Positions 16,715-25,807 are shown, counted from the first letter of the stretch. The stretch: 64,000 nucleotides of DNA from Afipia sp. Root123D2 (GCF_001425835.1 NZ_LMDP01000001.1:435476-499475); one strand, 5' to 3'. Made by a program: numbers and translations. The notes: generated by a model from the letters alone, not told the origin.

Positions 16715-17896
16715 ATGTTCGTTCGTCCGACACAATTGATGCTGGCGGCGGCCGGTGCGGCGCTGCTGGCCGTGGCGACAATGCCGGGCGCGCAGGCGCA
16801 GGACTCGGTCAAGATCGGGCTGATCCTGCCGATGACCGGCGGCCAGTCCTCGACCGGCAAGCAGATCGACAACGCGGTCAAACTCTACATGAAGCAGCAT
16901 GGCGACACCGTCGCCGGCAAGAAGATCGAAATCCTGCTCAAGGACGACGGCACCGTTCCCGACAACACCAAGCGCGCCGCGCAGGAATTGATCGTCAACG
17001 ACAAGGTCAATGTCATCGCCGGTTTCGGCATCACCCCGTCGGCATTGGCGGCCGCGCCGCTGGCGACGCAGGCCAAGGTGCCTGAGGTCGTGATGGCGGC
17101 GGGCACCTCGATCATTACCGAGCGTTCGCCCTACATCGTGCGCACCAGCTTCACCCTCGGCCAGTCGTCGATCATCATCGGGGACTGGGCCGCCAAGAAC
17201 GGCATCAAGAAGGTTGCGACCCTGACCTCGGATTATGCGCCGGGCAATGACGCGCTGAAGTTCTTCAAGGATCACTTCACCGCCGCCGGCGGCGAGATCG
17301 TCGAGGAAGTGAAAGTGCCGCTGGCCAATCCGGATTTCGCGCCGTTCCTGCAGCGCATGAAGGACGCCAAGCCCGACGCGATGTTCGTGTTCGTGCCGGC
17401 CGGGCAGGGCGGCACCTTCATGAAGCAATATGCCGAGCGCGGTCTCGACAAGAGCGGCATCAAGGTGATCGGGCCGGGCGACGTGATGGACGACGACCTG
17501 CTGAACAGCATGGGCGATGCGGCGCTGGGTGCCGTGACCGCGCATCTGTATTCGGCGGCGCATCCGTCGCAGATGAACAAGGATTTCGTCGCGGCCTACA
17601 AGAAGGCCTACGGCCAGCGTCCCGGCTTCATGGCGGTCGGCGGTTATGACGGCATCCACCTGATCTACGAAGCGCTCAAGAAAACCGGCGGCAAGGCCGA
17701 CGGCGATTCCCTGATCGCGGCGATGAAGGGCATGAAGTGGGAAAGCCCGCGCGGGCCGATCTCGATCGATCCGGAGACCCGCGACATCGTGCAGAACATC
17801 TACATCCGTAAGGTCGAGAAGGTGGATGGCGAACTCTACAACGTCGAATTCGCCACCTTCGAGGCCGTCAAGGATCCGGGCAAGACGAAGAAGTGA
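16715..17896 (+). CDS. liv-type ABC transporter substrate-binding protein (system C)
   Basis: Periplasmic binding protein of 393 residues. The ATG at 16715 follows GAGGGAGA by a normal spacing; an in-frame ATG at 16697 overlaps that ribosome site and is less likely. The signal peptide (MFVRPTQLMLAAAGAALLAVA, cleavage after AQA) is followed by QDSVKIGLILPMTGGQSSTG. It is the first gene of system C, separated from the permeases by a palindromic repeat. Ligand unknown; the downstream methionine-synthase-like gene hints at a methylated or sulfur-containing compound (weak inference). Confidence 0.94.
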   Translation: MFVRPTQLMLAAAGAALLAVATMPGAQAQDSVKIGLILPMTGGQSSTGKQIDNAVKLYMKQHGDTVAGKKIEILLKDDGTVPDNTKRAAQELIVNDKVNVIAGFGITPSALAAAPLATQAKVPEVVMAAGTSIITERSPYIVRTSFTLGQSSIIIGDWAAKNGIKKVATLTSDYAPGNDALKFFKDHFTAAGGEIVEEVKVPLANPDFAPFLQRMKDAKPDAMFVFVPAGQGGTFMKQYAERGLDKSGIKVIGPGDVMDDDLLNSMGDAALGAVTAHLYSAAHPSQMNKDFVAAYKKAYGQRPGFMAVGGYDGIHLIYEALKKTGGKADGDSLIAAMKGMKWESPRGPISIDPETRDIVQNIYIRKVEKVDGELYNVEFATFEAVKDPGKTKK

Positions 17897-17950
17897 GAGT
17901 GTGTTGGCGCTACTTCCTGCGTCGCGTCTGACAACGCAAGCATCAAGGTT

Positions 17951-18094
17951 TCCCTCCCCCTTGTGGGGAGGGTCGGCCGAGCGAAGCGGAGGCCGGGGTG
18001 GGTGGCCTCGGCCAGCGCGGCTCATCGTGCACCCCCACCCGGCGCATCGCTCGCTTCGCTCTCGACGCGCCACTCTCCCCACAAGGGGGAGGGA
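17951..18094. repeat. Long inverted palindromic repeat between system C genes
   Basis: A 20-base arm at 17951-17970 is repeated in perfect inverse at 18075-18094. An inner inverted pair (GAGCGAAGCG near 17980 and CGCTTCGCTC near 18052) lies between. The element can form a cruciform or a long mRNA hairpin between the binding-protein gene and livH. It is the same class as the repeat at 1640-1757 and is a dispersed element of these genomes. Confidence 0.85.
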
Positions 18095-18145
18095 TAAAAG
18101 AGCGAACATCATCCGCCGGAATACGCGAAGCGAAGCCATCTCCAT

Positions 18146-19015
18146 ATGACCACGCTGTTCACCATCCTGTTCGACGGTATCGCCTACGGCATGTTGCTGT
18201 TCGTGCTGTCGTGCGGATTGGCGGTGACGCTCGGCCTGATGAATTTTGTCAATCTGGCGCACGGCGCGTTCGCGATGGCCGGTGGCTATATTTGCGCGGT
18301 CATCGTCAACGGCTACGGCGTGCCGTTCTTCGCGGCCTTGCCGGTGGCGTTTCTGGCGAGCGCGCTGCTCGGCGCGGTGATGGAGCGCGGCGTCTATCGC
18401 TACATGTACGGGCGCAGCCATCTCGATCAGGTGCTGTTCACCGTCGGTCTTGTTTTCATGTCGGTGGCGGCGGTCGACTACATCATGGGCTCGACCCAGG
18501 TGTTCGTGAAACTGCCGGACTGGCTGCATGGCCAGATCAACATTTTCGGCGTCGGCGTCGGGCGCTATCGCCTCATGATCATCGTGATTTGCGGCCTGCT
18601 GACGATCGCGCTGCAATTGATCCTGGCGCGGACCCGTTTCGGCAGCCGGTTGCGTGCCGCGGTCGACGATCCGCGCGCCGCCAGCGGTCTCGGCATCAAC
18701 GTGCCGCAGGTGTTCGCGCTGACGTTTGCATTTGGGTCAGGGCTTGCGGGCCTCGGCGGGGCGCTCGGCGCGGAGATCCTCGGCCTCGATCCGTATTTCC
18801 CGCTCAAGTTTCTGATCTATGTGCTGATCGTGGTCGCGGTCGGCGGCACCTCGACGATGACCGGCCCGTTTCTCGCCGCGCTGCTGCTCGGCATCGGCGA
18901 CGTCGCGGGAAAATACTATGTGCCGAAGCTCGGCGCTTTCGTCATTTATGCGATGATGATCGTGCTGCTGCTGTGGCGTCCGCACGGCCTGTTCGGCCGC
19001 ACGGCAGCGCGCTGA
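18146..19015 (+). CDS. livH: liv-type ABC transporter permease, LivH family (system C)
   Basis: Inner-membrane permease of 289 residues. It has the expected LivH opening (ILFDGIAYGMLLFVLSCGLA), the motif NFVNLAHGAFAMAGG near residue 33 and the coupling motif VVAVGGTSTMTGPF near 232. It is followed 7 bases later by livM. Confidence 0.95.
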   Translation: MTTLFTILFDGIAYGMLLFVLSCGLAVTLGLMNFVNLAHGAFAMAGGYICAVIVNGYGVPFFAALPVAFLASALLGAVMERGVYRYMYGRSHLDQVLFTVGLVFMSVAAVDYIMGSTQVFVKLPDWLHGQINIFGVGVGRYRLMIIVICGLLTIALQLILARTRFGSRLRAAVDDPRAASGLGINVPQVFALTFAFGSGLAGLGGALGAEILGLDPYFPLKFLIYVLIVVAVGGTSTMTGPFLAALLLGIGDVAGKYYVPKLGAFVIYAMMIVLLLWRPHGLFGRTAAR

Positions 19016-19022
19016 GTTCGTG

Positions 19023-20048
19023 ATGGCGCATCATCAACCCCTCGGCGAACGGTTTGCCGAACTGGCGCGCTGGCGCTGGAGCGAGATCGCGTTCTGGCTG
19101 TTCGCGGTCGCCACCATCTTCGTGTTTCCGAACCGCTATCTGATCCTCACCGAAATGGCGTGGCTGGGGCTGTTCGCGCTGTCGCTCGATCTGATCCTCG
19201 GTTACGCTGGGATCATCTCGCTCGGCCACGCGGCGTTTTTCGGAATCGGCGCCTACACCGCCGGATTGCTCGCCGTTCATGGCGCGATCCCGCAGCCGGT
19301 GCTGGCGCTGGCCGTTGCGGGATTGGCCGCCGCGCTGCTCGGATTCCTCACCAGCTTCCTGGTGATGCGCGGATCGGACCTGACGCGCCTGATGGTGACG
19401 CTCGGCATCGCGCTGGTGCTGCGCGAACTCGCCAATAAATTCTCCGACATCACCGGCGGCTTCGACGGCTTGCAGGGCATCGTGATGGAGCCGCTGCTCG
19501 GACTGTTCGCGTTCGACATCTTCGGGCGGACCGCGTTTATCTACTGCCTGGTCGTGCTGTTCATCCTGTTCGCGGTGGCGCGGCATCTGGTTCATTCGCC
19601 GTTCGGGCTGTCGCTGCGCGCAATCAAGAACAATCCGCTGCGCGCGGCTGCCATCGGCATTCCGGTCAATCGCCGCCTGATCGCGATCTACACCATCGCC
19701 GCGTTCTACGCCGGCATCGCCGGAGGGTTGTTCACGCAGAGCACGGCGCTCGCCTCGCTCGACGTGTTCTCGTTCGAGCGTTCGGCGGATCTGCTGCTGG
19801 TGCTGGTGCTCGGCGGCACCGGCTATCTCTACGGCGGGCTGATCGGCGCGGTGGCGTTCAAGCTGCTGCAGGAATTCTTCTCGACGATCACGCCGCAATA
19901 CTGGCAGTTCTGGATCGGGCTCGTGCTGGTCATCGTGGTGCTGATCGGCCGCGAGCGCATCCAGCGCTGGGCGCAATGGGGGCCGCGGCGGATCGAAAAG
20001 CTGTTCCGGCGCGATGCCGCGCCCGCGGCGGACGGAGGCGCGTCATGA
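19023..20048 (+). CDS. livM: liv-type ABC transporter permease, LivM family (system C)
   Basis: Inner-membrane permease of 341 residues. The motif LGYAGIISLGHAAFFGIGAY (core GIISLGHAAFFG) lies near residue 60 and VLGGTGYLYGGLIG near 260. The ATG at 19023 is directly preceded by an in-frame GTG at 19020; either could start translation. Its stop overlaps the livG ATG (ATGA). Confidence 0.95.
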   Translation: MAHHQPLGERFAELARWRWSEIAFWLFAVATIFVFPNRYLILTEMAWLGLFALSLDLILGYAGIISLGHAAFFGIGAYTAGLLAVHGAIPQPVLALAVAGLAAALLGFLTSFLVMRGSDLTRLMVTLGIALVLRELANKFSDITGGFDGLQGIVMEPLLGLFAFDIFGRTAFIYCLVVLFILFAVARHLVHSPFGLSLRAIKNNPLRAAAIGIPVNRRLIAIYTIAAFYAGIAGGLFTQSTALASLDVFSFERSADLLLVLVLGGTGYLYGGLIGAVAFKLLQEFFSTITPQYWQFWIGLVLVIVVLIGRERIQRWAQWGPRRIEKLFRRDAAPAADGGAS

Positions 20049-20797
20049 CCATCGCGCTCGAAACCGTCAATCTCGAAAAGACATTCGGCGCGCTGGCCGT
20101 CACCCGCGATCTATCGCTCAAGGTCGAAGCCGGCGCGCGTCATGCGCTGATCGGCCCTAACGGCGCCGGAAAGACCACGGCGATCAATCTGCTGACCGGC
20201 GTGCTGAAGCCAAACAGCGGCCGCATCCTGCTCGAAGGATCGGACATCACGTCGCTCCCGGTCCACAAGCGGGTGCTGCGCGGGCTGTCACGCACCTTCC
20301 AGATCAACCAGCTTTATCCGGATCTGACGCCGCTCGAAACTGTCGGCCTCGCGGTGTCCGAGCGGATGGGCCACGGCGGCGACTGGTGGCGGCGGCTCGG
20401 CACCCACGCCGAAGTCAACGGCGAGATCGCGGAACACCTGTCGCGTTTCCATCTGCTCGACGCCATGAACGAGCGCACCGCGACACTGCCTTACGGCAAA
20501 CAGCGGCTGCTGGAGATCGCGGTCGCCATCGCCACCCGGCCGCGCGTGCTGCTGCTCGATGAGCCGGCAGCCGGCGTGCCGGAAAGCGAGCGTCACGATA
20601 TTCTCGCCGCTGTCGCCAGCCTGCCGCGCGATGTGACCGTGCTGCTGATCGAACACGACATGGATCTGGTGTTTTCGTTTGCCGACCGGATTTCGGTGAT
20701 GGTGGCCGGATCGATCCTGGTCGAGGGCACACCCGAGGAGGTTGCGCGCGATCCGCGCGTGAAGGCGGTTTATCTCGGTGAGGGCGCCGATGTCTGA
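20045..20797 (+). CDS. livG: liv-type ABC transporter ATP-binding protein, LivG family (system C)
   Basis: Cytoplasmic ATPase of 250 residues, starting at the ATG that overlaps the livM stop. Walker A is GPNGAGKTT near residue 38, the signature region is TLPYGKQRLLEIA, Walker B is VLLLDEPAAGVP and the switch His lies in IEHDMDLV. The tail DPRVKAVYLGEGADV is typical of LivG. Confidence 0.95.
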   Translation: MTIALETVNLEKTFGALAVTRDLSLKVEAGARHALIGPNGAGKTTAINLLTGVLKPNSGRILLEGSDITSLPVHKRVLRGLSRTFQINQLYPDLTPLETVGLAVSERMGHGGDWWRRLGTHAEVNGEIAEHLSRFHLLDAMNERTATLPYGKQRLLEIAVAIATRPRVLLLDEPAAGVPESERHDILAAVASLPRDVTVLLIEHDMDLVFSFADRISVMVAGSILVEGTPEEVARDPRVKAVYLGEGADV

Positions 20798-21530
20798 GCT
20801 GCTGTCCATCGAAGGATTGCGCGCCGGATACGGCGAGGCCGTGGTGCTGCCGCAGATGACACTCAGTCTCGGCGAGGGGCAGGTGCTGGCGCTGCTCGGG
20901 CGCAACGGCACCGGCAAGACCACGCTGATCAATTCCATCGTCGGCGTCACCCGCCGTTTTGGCGGCACGATCCGGGTCGGCGGCCACGACATCACGCGGC
21001 TGCGCGCCGACCAGCGCGCCCGCGCCGGAATCGGCTGGGTGCCGCAGGAGCGCAACATCTTCCGCTCGCTTACCGTCGAGGAGAACATGAGCGCGGTGGC
21101 GCAGCCAGGACCCTGGACCATCGCCCGGGTCTACGAGATGTTTCCGCGTCTTGCCGAGCGGCGCAGGAATTTCGGCAATGAACTCTCCGGCGGCGAACAG
21201 CAGATGCTGGCGATCGGCCGCGCGCTGACACTCAATCCCAAGGTGCTGCTGCTCGACGAGCCGACCGAGGGGCTTGCTCCGATTATCGTCGAGGAACTGC
21301 TGCGCGCGCTCGGCGAGATCACGCGCGCCGGCGGCACCTGCTCGATCATCGTCGAGCAGAACGCGCAAAAGATTCTGGGTCTTGCCGACCGTGCCGTGAT
21401 ACTGGATCGCGGGACGATCGTGCACGATGCGACCAGCGCGGAACTCAAGGCTGATCCTGCGGCGCTGGAGCGTCACCTCGGCGTCGCGGGCGCTTCGGAC
21501 AGGCAGAACCACGCCGGCCGGCCAGTTTGA
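20790..21530 (+). CDS. livF: liv-type ABC transporter ATP-binding protein, LivF family (system C)
   Basis: Cytoplasmic ATPase of 246 residues. The ATG at 20790 overlaps the livG stop by 8 bases. Walker A is GRNGTGKTT near residue 37, the signature is LSGGEQQMLAIGRAL and Walker B is VLLLDEPTEGLAP. It lacks the arginine substitution of the system B homologue. Confidence 0.95.
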   Translation: MSELLSIEGLRAGYGEAVVLPQMTLSLGEGQVLALLGRNGTGKTTLINSIVGVTRRFGGTIRVGGHDITRLRADQRARAGIGWVPQERNIFRSLTVEENMSAVAQPGPWTIARVYEMFPRLAERRRNFGNELSGGEQQMLAIGRALTLNPKVLLLDEPTEGLAPIIVEELLRALGEITRAGGTCSIIVEQNAQKILGLADRAVILDRGTIVHDATSAELKADPAALERHLGVAGASDRQNHAGRPV

Positions 21531-21552
21531 TTTAAGTTGGGAGAAAACAACC

Positions 21553-22671
21553 ATGCAAAGAACCAGAGCTCCTTTTCGCGCCGATGAAGTCGGAAGCCTG
21601 CTGCGTCCGCAGCGCATCAAGGAGGCGCGCGCCAGACTGGAGAAGGGCGAGATCAAGGCCGATGAGTTGCGCCGCATCGAGGACATCGAGATCGAGAAGG
21701 TCGTCCACAAGCAGCAGCAGATCGGATTGAAACTCGCGACCGACGGCGAATTCCGCCGCTCGTGGTGGCACTTCGATTTTCTCAGCCATCTCACCGGCTG
21801 CGAATTGTATCATCCCGAGACCGGCATCCAGTTCGCCGGCGTCCAGACCCGCCATGACAACGTTCGCGTCATCGGCAAGATCGACTTCCCGCTCGACCAT
21901 CCGATGCTCGATCACTTCCGGTTTCTCAAGAAGCATTGCGATGTCGCGGGCGTCACCGCGAAGATGACGATCCCGTCGCCGTCGGTGCTGCATTTCCGTG
22001 GCGGCCGCAACGCGATCTCGAAAGACATTTATCCCGATCTCGAACCGTTCTTCGAGGATCTCGCCAAGGCCTATCGCAAGGCGGTGAAGGCGTTCTACGA
22101 TGCAGGCTGTCGTTACTTGCAGTTCGACGACACCGTGTGGGCCTATCTGTGTTCGCAGGACGAACTGGATAAGGTGCGCAAGCGCGGCGAGAATCCGGAC
22201 AACTTCCAGCAGATTTATGCGCGCGTCATCAACTACGCGATCGCCGAGCGGCCGAGCGACATGGTCATCACCACACATGTCTGCCGCGGCAATTTCCGCT
22301 CGACCTGGATTTCGTCGGGCGGCTACGAGCCGGTGGCGGAGACATTGCTCGCCGGCATCAACTACGACGGCTATTTCCTCGAATACGATTCCGAGCGTGC
22401 CGGCGGCTTTGAGCCGCTGCGTTTCCTGCCGAAGGGCAACAAGGTTGTCGTGGTCGGCGTCATCACCTCGAAGTTCGGCGAGCTTGAGAGCAAGGACGCC
22501 GTGATGGTGCGGATGCAGGAAGCCGCCAAATTCGTCGATCTGGATCAACTGGCGATTTCGCCGCAATGCGGCTTCGCCTCGACCGAGGAGGGCAACATCC
22601 TCAGCGAAGACGAGCAATGGGCGAAGCTGACACTGGCCGTCGATGTCGCGCAGGAGTTATGGGGCAAATAA
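21553..22671 (+). CDS. Cobalamin-independent methionine synthase (MetE C-terminal domain)-like protein
   Basis: 372-residue single-barrel protein related to the catalytic half of MetE and to the YxjG/YxjH group. The zinc/thiol ligand pattern is complete: His242 and Cys244 (THVCRGN), Glu277 (FLEYDS) and Cys339 (SPQCGF). The folate-binding N-terminal half of MetE is missing, so it is not a classical methionine synthase; it may move a methyl group from another donor to a thiol. It lies 22 bases after livF of system C and is probably in the same operon, so the methyl donor or acceptor may be the imported ligand (inference). Confidence 0.85.
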   Translation: MQRTRAPFRADEVGSLLRPQRIKEARARLEKGEIKADELRRIEDIEIEKVVHKQQQIGLKLATDGEFRRSWWHFDFLSHLTGCELYHPETGIQFAGVQTRHDNVRVIGKIDFPLDHPMLDHFRFLKKHCDVAGVTAKMTIPSPSVLHFRGGRNAISKDIYPDLEPFFEDLAKAYRKAVKAFYDAGCRYLQFDDTVWAYLCSQDELDKVRKRGENPDNFQQIYARVINYAIAERPSDMVITTHVCRGNFRSTWISSGGYEPVAETLLAGINYDGYFLEYDSERAGGFEPLRFLPKGNKVVVVGVITSKFGELESKDAVMVRMQEAAKFVDLDQLAISPQCGFASTEEGNILSEDEQWAKLTLAVDVAQELWGK

Positions 22672-22786
22672 TCTCTCTTCATTGGCGCGCGCCGCTTCTG
22701 ACATGACCGGATTTTAATGTTGGCGCGAATTCGGCTTCGGCAGTTCCCTGTGGATCGAAAGATTCGCATGGAACTGCGTAATGCCC

Positions 22787-22811
22787 GGAACGATCACGAG
22801 TAGCGGTCGTT
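22787..22811 (+). promoter_or_regulatory. Sigma-EcfG-type promoter
   Basis: GGAAC at 22787-22791 and CGTT at 22808-22811 with a 16-base spacer match the alphaproteobacterial general stress response consensus GGAAC-N16/17-CGTT. Transcription should start about 30 bases before the ATG at 22847. Confidence 0.8.
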
Positions 22812-22846
22812 GATTTCCCGCATCCAATGCAAGGGGAGATCGCATA

Positions 22847-23101
22847 ATGAATTCGAAAATTTTGAGCGCTGTTCTGGCGGCCGGATTGATTGCAGGCGTT
22901 TCGAGCATGGCGTCCGCGGAAGGCATGAAAAAGTCTGACTCGATGAAGAAGTCGGACACCATGATGAAGAAGGACAAGCCCGGCACGATGACGCCGTCGA
23001 CCACCGGCTCGTCAGGAACGTCGCAGCCGTCGGCCAAGCCGCAAACAAGTCCGGCTCAGCCGATGGGCAAGGATTCGTCCGCTGAGACGCCCAAGAAGTA
23101 A
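22847..23101 (+). CDS. Small secreted, lysine/serine/threonine-rich protein
   Basis: 84-residue protein with a Sec signal peptide (MNSKILSAVLAAGLIAGVSS, cleavage near MASA). The mature part is a low-complexity chain: repeats of MKKSD/KKSDT, then Ser/Thr/Pro-rich sequence. AGGGGAGA lies upstream of the ATG. It has its own stress-type promoter and its own terminator, so it is a monocistronic stress gene. No enzymatic domain is visible; its role in the periplasm or envelope is unknown. Confidence 0.8.
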   Translation: MNSKILSAVLAAGLIAGVSSMASAEGMKKSDSMKKSDTMMKKDKPGTMTPSTTGSSGTSQPSAKPQTSPAQPMGKDSSAETPKK

Positions 23102-23177
23102 TTTGGCAAGATAACTCAAGAACTGGTGCGATCGCGATGCCGGATGCATGGCATCAGGCATCGTCGGTCGAATCTCA

Positions 23178-23209
23178 GCCGCTGCCGTTCGTTCGGCGGC
23201 GGCTTTTTT
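23178..23209 (+). terminator. Rho-independent terminator
   Basis: GCCGCTGCCG at 23178-23187 pairs with CGGCGGCGGC at 23194-23203 (one mismatch) and is followed by six T. It ends the small secreted protein transcript. Confidence 0.85.
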
Positions 23210-23239
23210 GATCCGCATCGCGGGGGCGCGGCCGGATAT

Positions 23240-23264
23240 GGAACCAGTTTCCCCCATCGCCGTT
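23240..23264 (+). promoter_or_regulatory. Sigma-EcfG-type promoter
   Basis: GGAAC at 23240-23244 and CGTT at 23261-23264 with a 16-base spacer, the same consensus and spacing as the promoter at 22787. The predicted start near 23273 lies downstream of the GTG at 23270, which supports the TTG at 23300 as the translation start of the next gene. Confidence 0.8.
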
Positions 23265-23299
23265 AATGGGTGCTGCGCCGTGCGGCGACGGAGGACGAA

Positions 23300-25264
23300 T
23301 TGAAAACCGACGCGACGCTCTACCCGGATGGAGCAGGTGCTCGCGCCGGTCGTGCGCTTTCGACAGCCATCATCGCCGCGCTCGTGATTACCGGTCTGTA
23401 TGTCGGACGGGAAATCTTTGTCCCCATCGCGCTGGCCATTCTACTCAGTTTCGTCCTCGCGCCCCCGGTCGATTTTCTCGAGCGCTGGCATCTGCCGCGT
23501 GCGGCGGCCGTGCCGATCGTCGTCATCGTCGCTTTCCTAGTATTGTTCGGGCTCGGCAGCGTGATCGTCTCGCAGGTGACGCAGCTTGCGGAGCGGCTGC
23601 CGGCCTATCAGGTGACCATGCACCAGAAGATTCTGTCCCTGAAAAGTGCGACGACCGCGGGTCCGCTGGAGCGCGCGGCCGATATTCTGCAGGGCCTCGG
23701 CAAGGAGCTGAACAGGCCGGAAACCAAGGCGCCGACTCGCGGGCCGTCCACCGCGCCTGCGCCCGAAGCCGAAGCCGAGGCAGTGCGTCCGATCCCGGTG
23801 GAAGTTCGCCCGCCGCCGCCGACCGCGCTGGAAAGCATTACCTCGCTGATCGCCCCGCTGCTTCATCCGCTCGCAACGGTGGGCGTCGTGATCATCTTCG
23901 TGGTGTTCATTCTTTTCCAGCGCGAGGATTTGAGAAACCGGCTTATCAAGCTCGCCGGCTCGCACGACTTGCAGAAGACAACATCGGCCATTGACGATGC
24001 CGCAAGCCGCCTCAGCAGTCTGTTCCTGTCGCAACTCGGATTGAACACGGCTTTCGGCGTGGTGATCGGTCTCGGGCTTTGGGTGGTCGGCGTGCCGAGC
24101 GCGATCCTGTGGGGCATCCTTGCCGGCATCATGCGCTTCGTGCCGTATATCGGTGCGTTCATCGCGGCATTTTTCCCGCTCACCCTCTCGATTGCCGTCG
24201 ATCCCGGATGGTCGATGCTGATCTGGACGGCCGTGCTGATCCTGAGCACTGAACTAATCGTCGGCCACATCATCGAGCCGATGCTGTTCGGCCATAGCAG
24301 CGGCCTCTCGCCGTTCGCCGTCGTCGTCTCCGCGACATTCTGGACCGCGCTATGGGGGCCGATCGGCCTTGTGCTGGCGACGCCGCTCACGGTGTGCCTC
24401 GTGGTGCTGGGCCGTCACGTCGACCGGCTGAAGTTTTTCGACATTCTGCTGGGCGACCGGCCAGCGCTGTCGCCGCCGGAAATCTTCTACCAGCGTATGC
24501 TGGCTGACGATCCGGCCGAGGCGGTGGAGAAGGCCGAGAAATTTCTCAAGGAACGCTCGCTGTCGGAATACTACGAGGATGTCGCGCTGCGCGGCCTCAA
24601 GCTCGCACAGAACGATGTGTTGCGCGAACGCCTGGATGCGAAGCAGCTTGCGGAAATCCGCGACAACGTCGCCGAACTGATCGAGGATCTGTCCGACGAG
24701 GCCGATACGAGGCGGACCGGCGATGCTCAGGACGCCGAAACCGAGGCGGCCATCGACTATGCCGCGATGCCGATGCCCGAATTGCCGTTCCTGATCAAGG
24801 AAGGTCTGCCGCAAGGTTGGCAGGCCGAGCAGCCGGTGCTGTGTGTCGCCGAACGCAGCGATCTCGACGAGGCTGCCGCGCTGATTCTGGCGCAGGTCCT
24901 GACCAAGCACGGCCTCGGTGCGCGGGTGGCGAAGAAGGGCGATGTCGCGGGCCCCGCGATTTTCCGTCTCGACGGTGAAGGTGTCGCGCTGGTCTGTGTC
25001 TCCGCGCTCGACGATTCAAGTCCCGCGCACACCCGCTATGTGGTGCGCAGACTGCGGCGCAAGCTGCCGCAGGCGAAAATTCTGGTGTGTTACTGGATGG
25101 GTGAGAACAGCGCGGCGATGGACGAGGCGGTGAGGGCCGATGCGGTCGCAACCACCCTGAGCGCCGCCGCGCAATATTGCCTCGATCTCGCACAACCTTC
25201 CGCAAAGGCCGGCAAGGACAAGACGCCAACGGCTCACGGCGCCACCCTGCGTGTCGCCGGCTGA
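23300..25264 (+). CDS. AI-2E family membrane transporter with C-terminal cytosolic domain
   Basis: Inner-membrane protein of 654 residues. Residues about 20-370 are the AI-2E/PerM family core with about eight membrane segments (IFVPIALAILLSFVLAPPVD; GIMRFVPYIGAF; HIIEPMLFG). The family normally ends there. The remaining 280 residues are soluble: a helical part (AEKFLKERSLSEYYEDVALR), then a Rossmann-like segment (VLCVAERSDLDEAAALILAQ to AKILVCYW). The TTG at 23300 is chosen because GGAGG lies 5 bases upstream and the stress promoter would start RNA after the alternative GTG. The substrate is unknown; family names include autoinducer-2 export and Na+/H+ antiport. Confidence 0.88.
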   Translation: MKTDATLYPDGAGARAGRALSTAIIAALVITGLYVGREIFVPIALAILLSFVLAPPVDFLERWHLPRAAAVPIVVIVAFLVLFGLGSVIVSQVTQLAERLPAYQVTMHQKILSLKSATTAGPLERAADILQGLGKELNRPETKAPTRGPSTAPAPEAEAEAVRPIPVEVRPPPPTALESITSLIAPLLHPLATVGVVIIFVVFILFQREDLRNRLIKLAGSHDLQKTTSAIDDAASRLSSLFLSQLGLNTAFGVVIGLGLWVVGVPSAILWGILAGIMRFVPYIGAFIAAFFPLTLSIAVDPGWSMLIWTAVLILSTELIVGHIIEPMLFGHSSGLSPFAVVVSATFWTALWGPIGLVLATPLTVCLVVLGRHVDRLKFFDILLGDRPALSPPEIFYQRMLADDPAEAVEKAEKFLKERSLSEYYEDVALRGLKLAQNDVLRERLDAKQLAEIRDNVAELIEDLSDEADTRRTGDAQDAETEAAIDYAAMPMPELPFLIKEGLPQGWQAEQPVLCVAERSDLDEAAALILAQVLTKHGLGARVAKKGDVAGPAIFRLDGEGVALVCVSALDDSSPAHTRYVVRRLRRKLPQAKILVCYWMGENSAAMDEAVRADAVATTLSAAAQYCLDLAQPSAKAGKDKTPTAHGATLRVAG

Positions 25265-25275
25265 CGAATGGCGCG

Positions 25276-25677
25276 CTAGTTCAGCTTGCTAAGGCGCATC
25301 AGTTCAATTCCGTCCTTGTCGAGCAGCAGCAGCTTGGTCTGCTCGATCCGCCATGACGCCACCGTGGTGAGCGCAGCGTGAAACTTGTTCTCCTGATCCA
25401 TGACAGCCGGCGAGCAGGCCTTACGCGTGCTGGCCATCGGCCGGAATGAAATCGTGCTTTCGGTGACGGTCGCGGATCCCATGTAGCGGTTGCAGCCGCC
25501 CATGCCGGTCACCTTGCCGTCGGTGCCCAATTCCAGCGTGGTCTGCAGTCGGTCGATGACGCCGCCGCCGTTGATGTCTTCCGCCAGCCAGCGCCCCTGC
25601 GGCGATGCTGCACCGGCAGTGGCGGGCAGGGCGATCGCGCAAAAGAGAAAGACTGCGGCGAGCGGTTTGGGAAACAT
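25276..25677 (-). CDS. META-domain (HslJ-like) secreted protein
   Basis: 133 residues: a Sec signal peptide (MFPKPLAAVFLFCAIALPATA, cleavage near AGA) and a META domain with GRWLAEDINGGGVID, GKVTGMGGCNRYMGS and MASTRKACSPAVMDQE (core GGCNRY and RKAC). The two conserved cysteines may form a disulfide. META/HslJ proteins are periplasmic or outer-membrane associated and linked to stress or drug resistance. It converges with the AI-2E gene and may share the stress context. Confidence 0.85.
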   Translation of the reverse strand: MFPKPLAAVFLFCAIALPATAGAASPQGRWLAEDINGGGVIDRLQTTLELGTDGKVTGMGGCNRYMGSATVTESTISFRPMASTRKACSPAVMDQENKFHAALTTVASWRIEQTKLLLLDKDGIELMRLSKLN

Positions 25678-25807
25678 GAGGTTCTCCGGGCGGCGAACGG
25701 GCCGGTTCGTTGCGGGTGCCCACCCAGACGTGTCGGGAGATGCGGCTGTTTGAAGGCGGGATATTTCGCAAGAAGTGCGATTTTAGCCTGAGTCACGGGT
25801 TTCAAAG

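Noticed and set aside
16652-18616. 654-residue minus-strand ORF across the system C binding protein, repeat and livH
   Set aside because: It runs through two well-supported genes and a palindromic repeat; composition is typical of antisense frames in GC-rich DNA.
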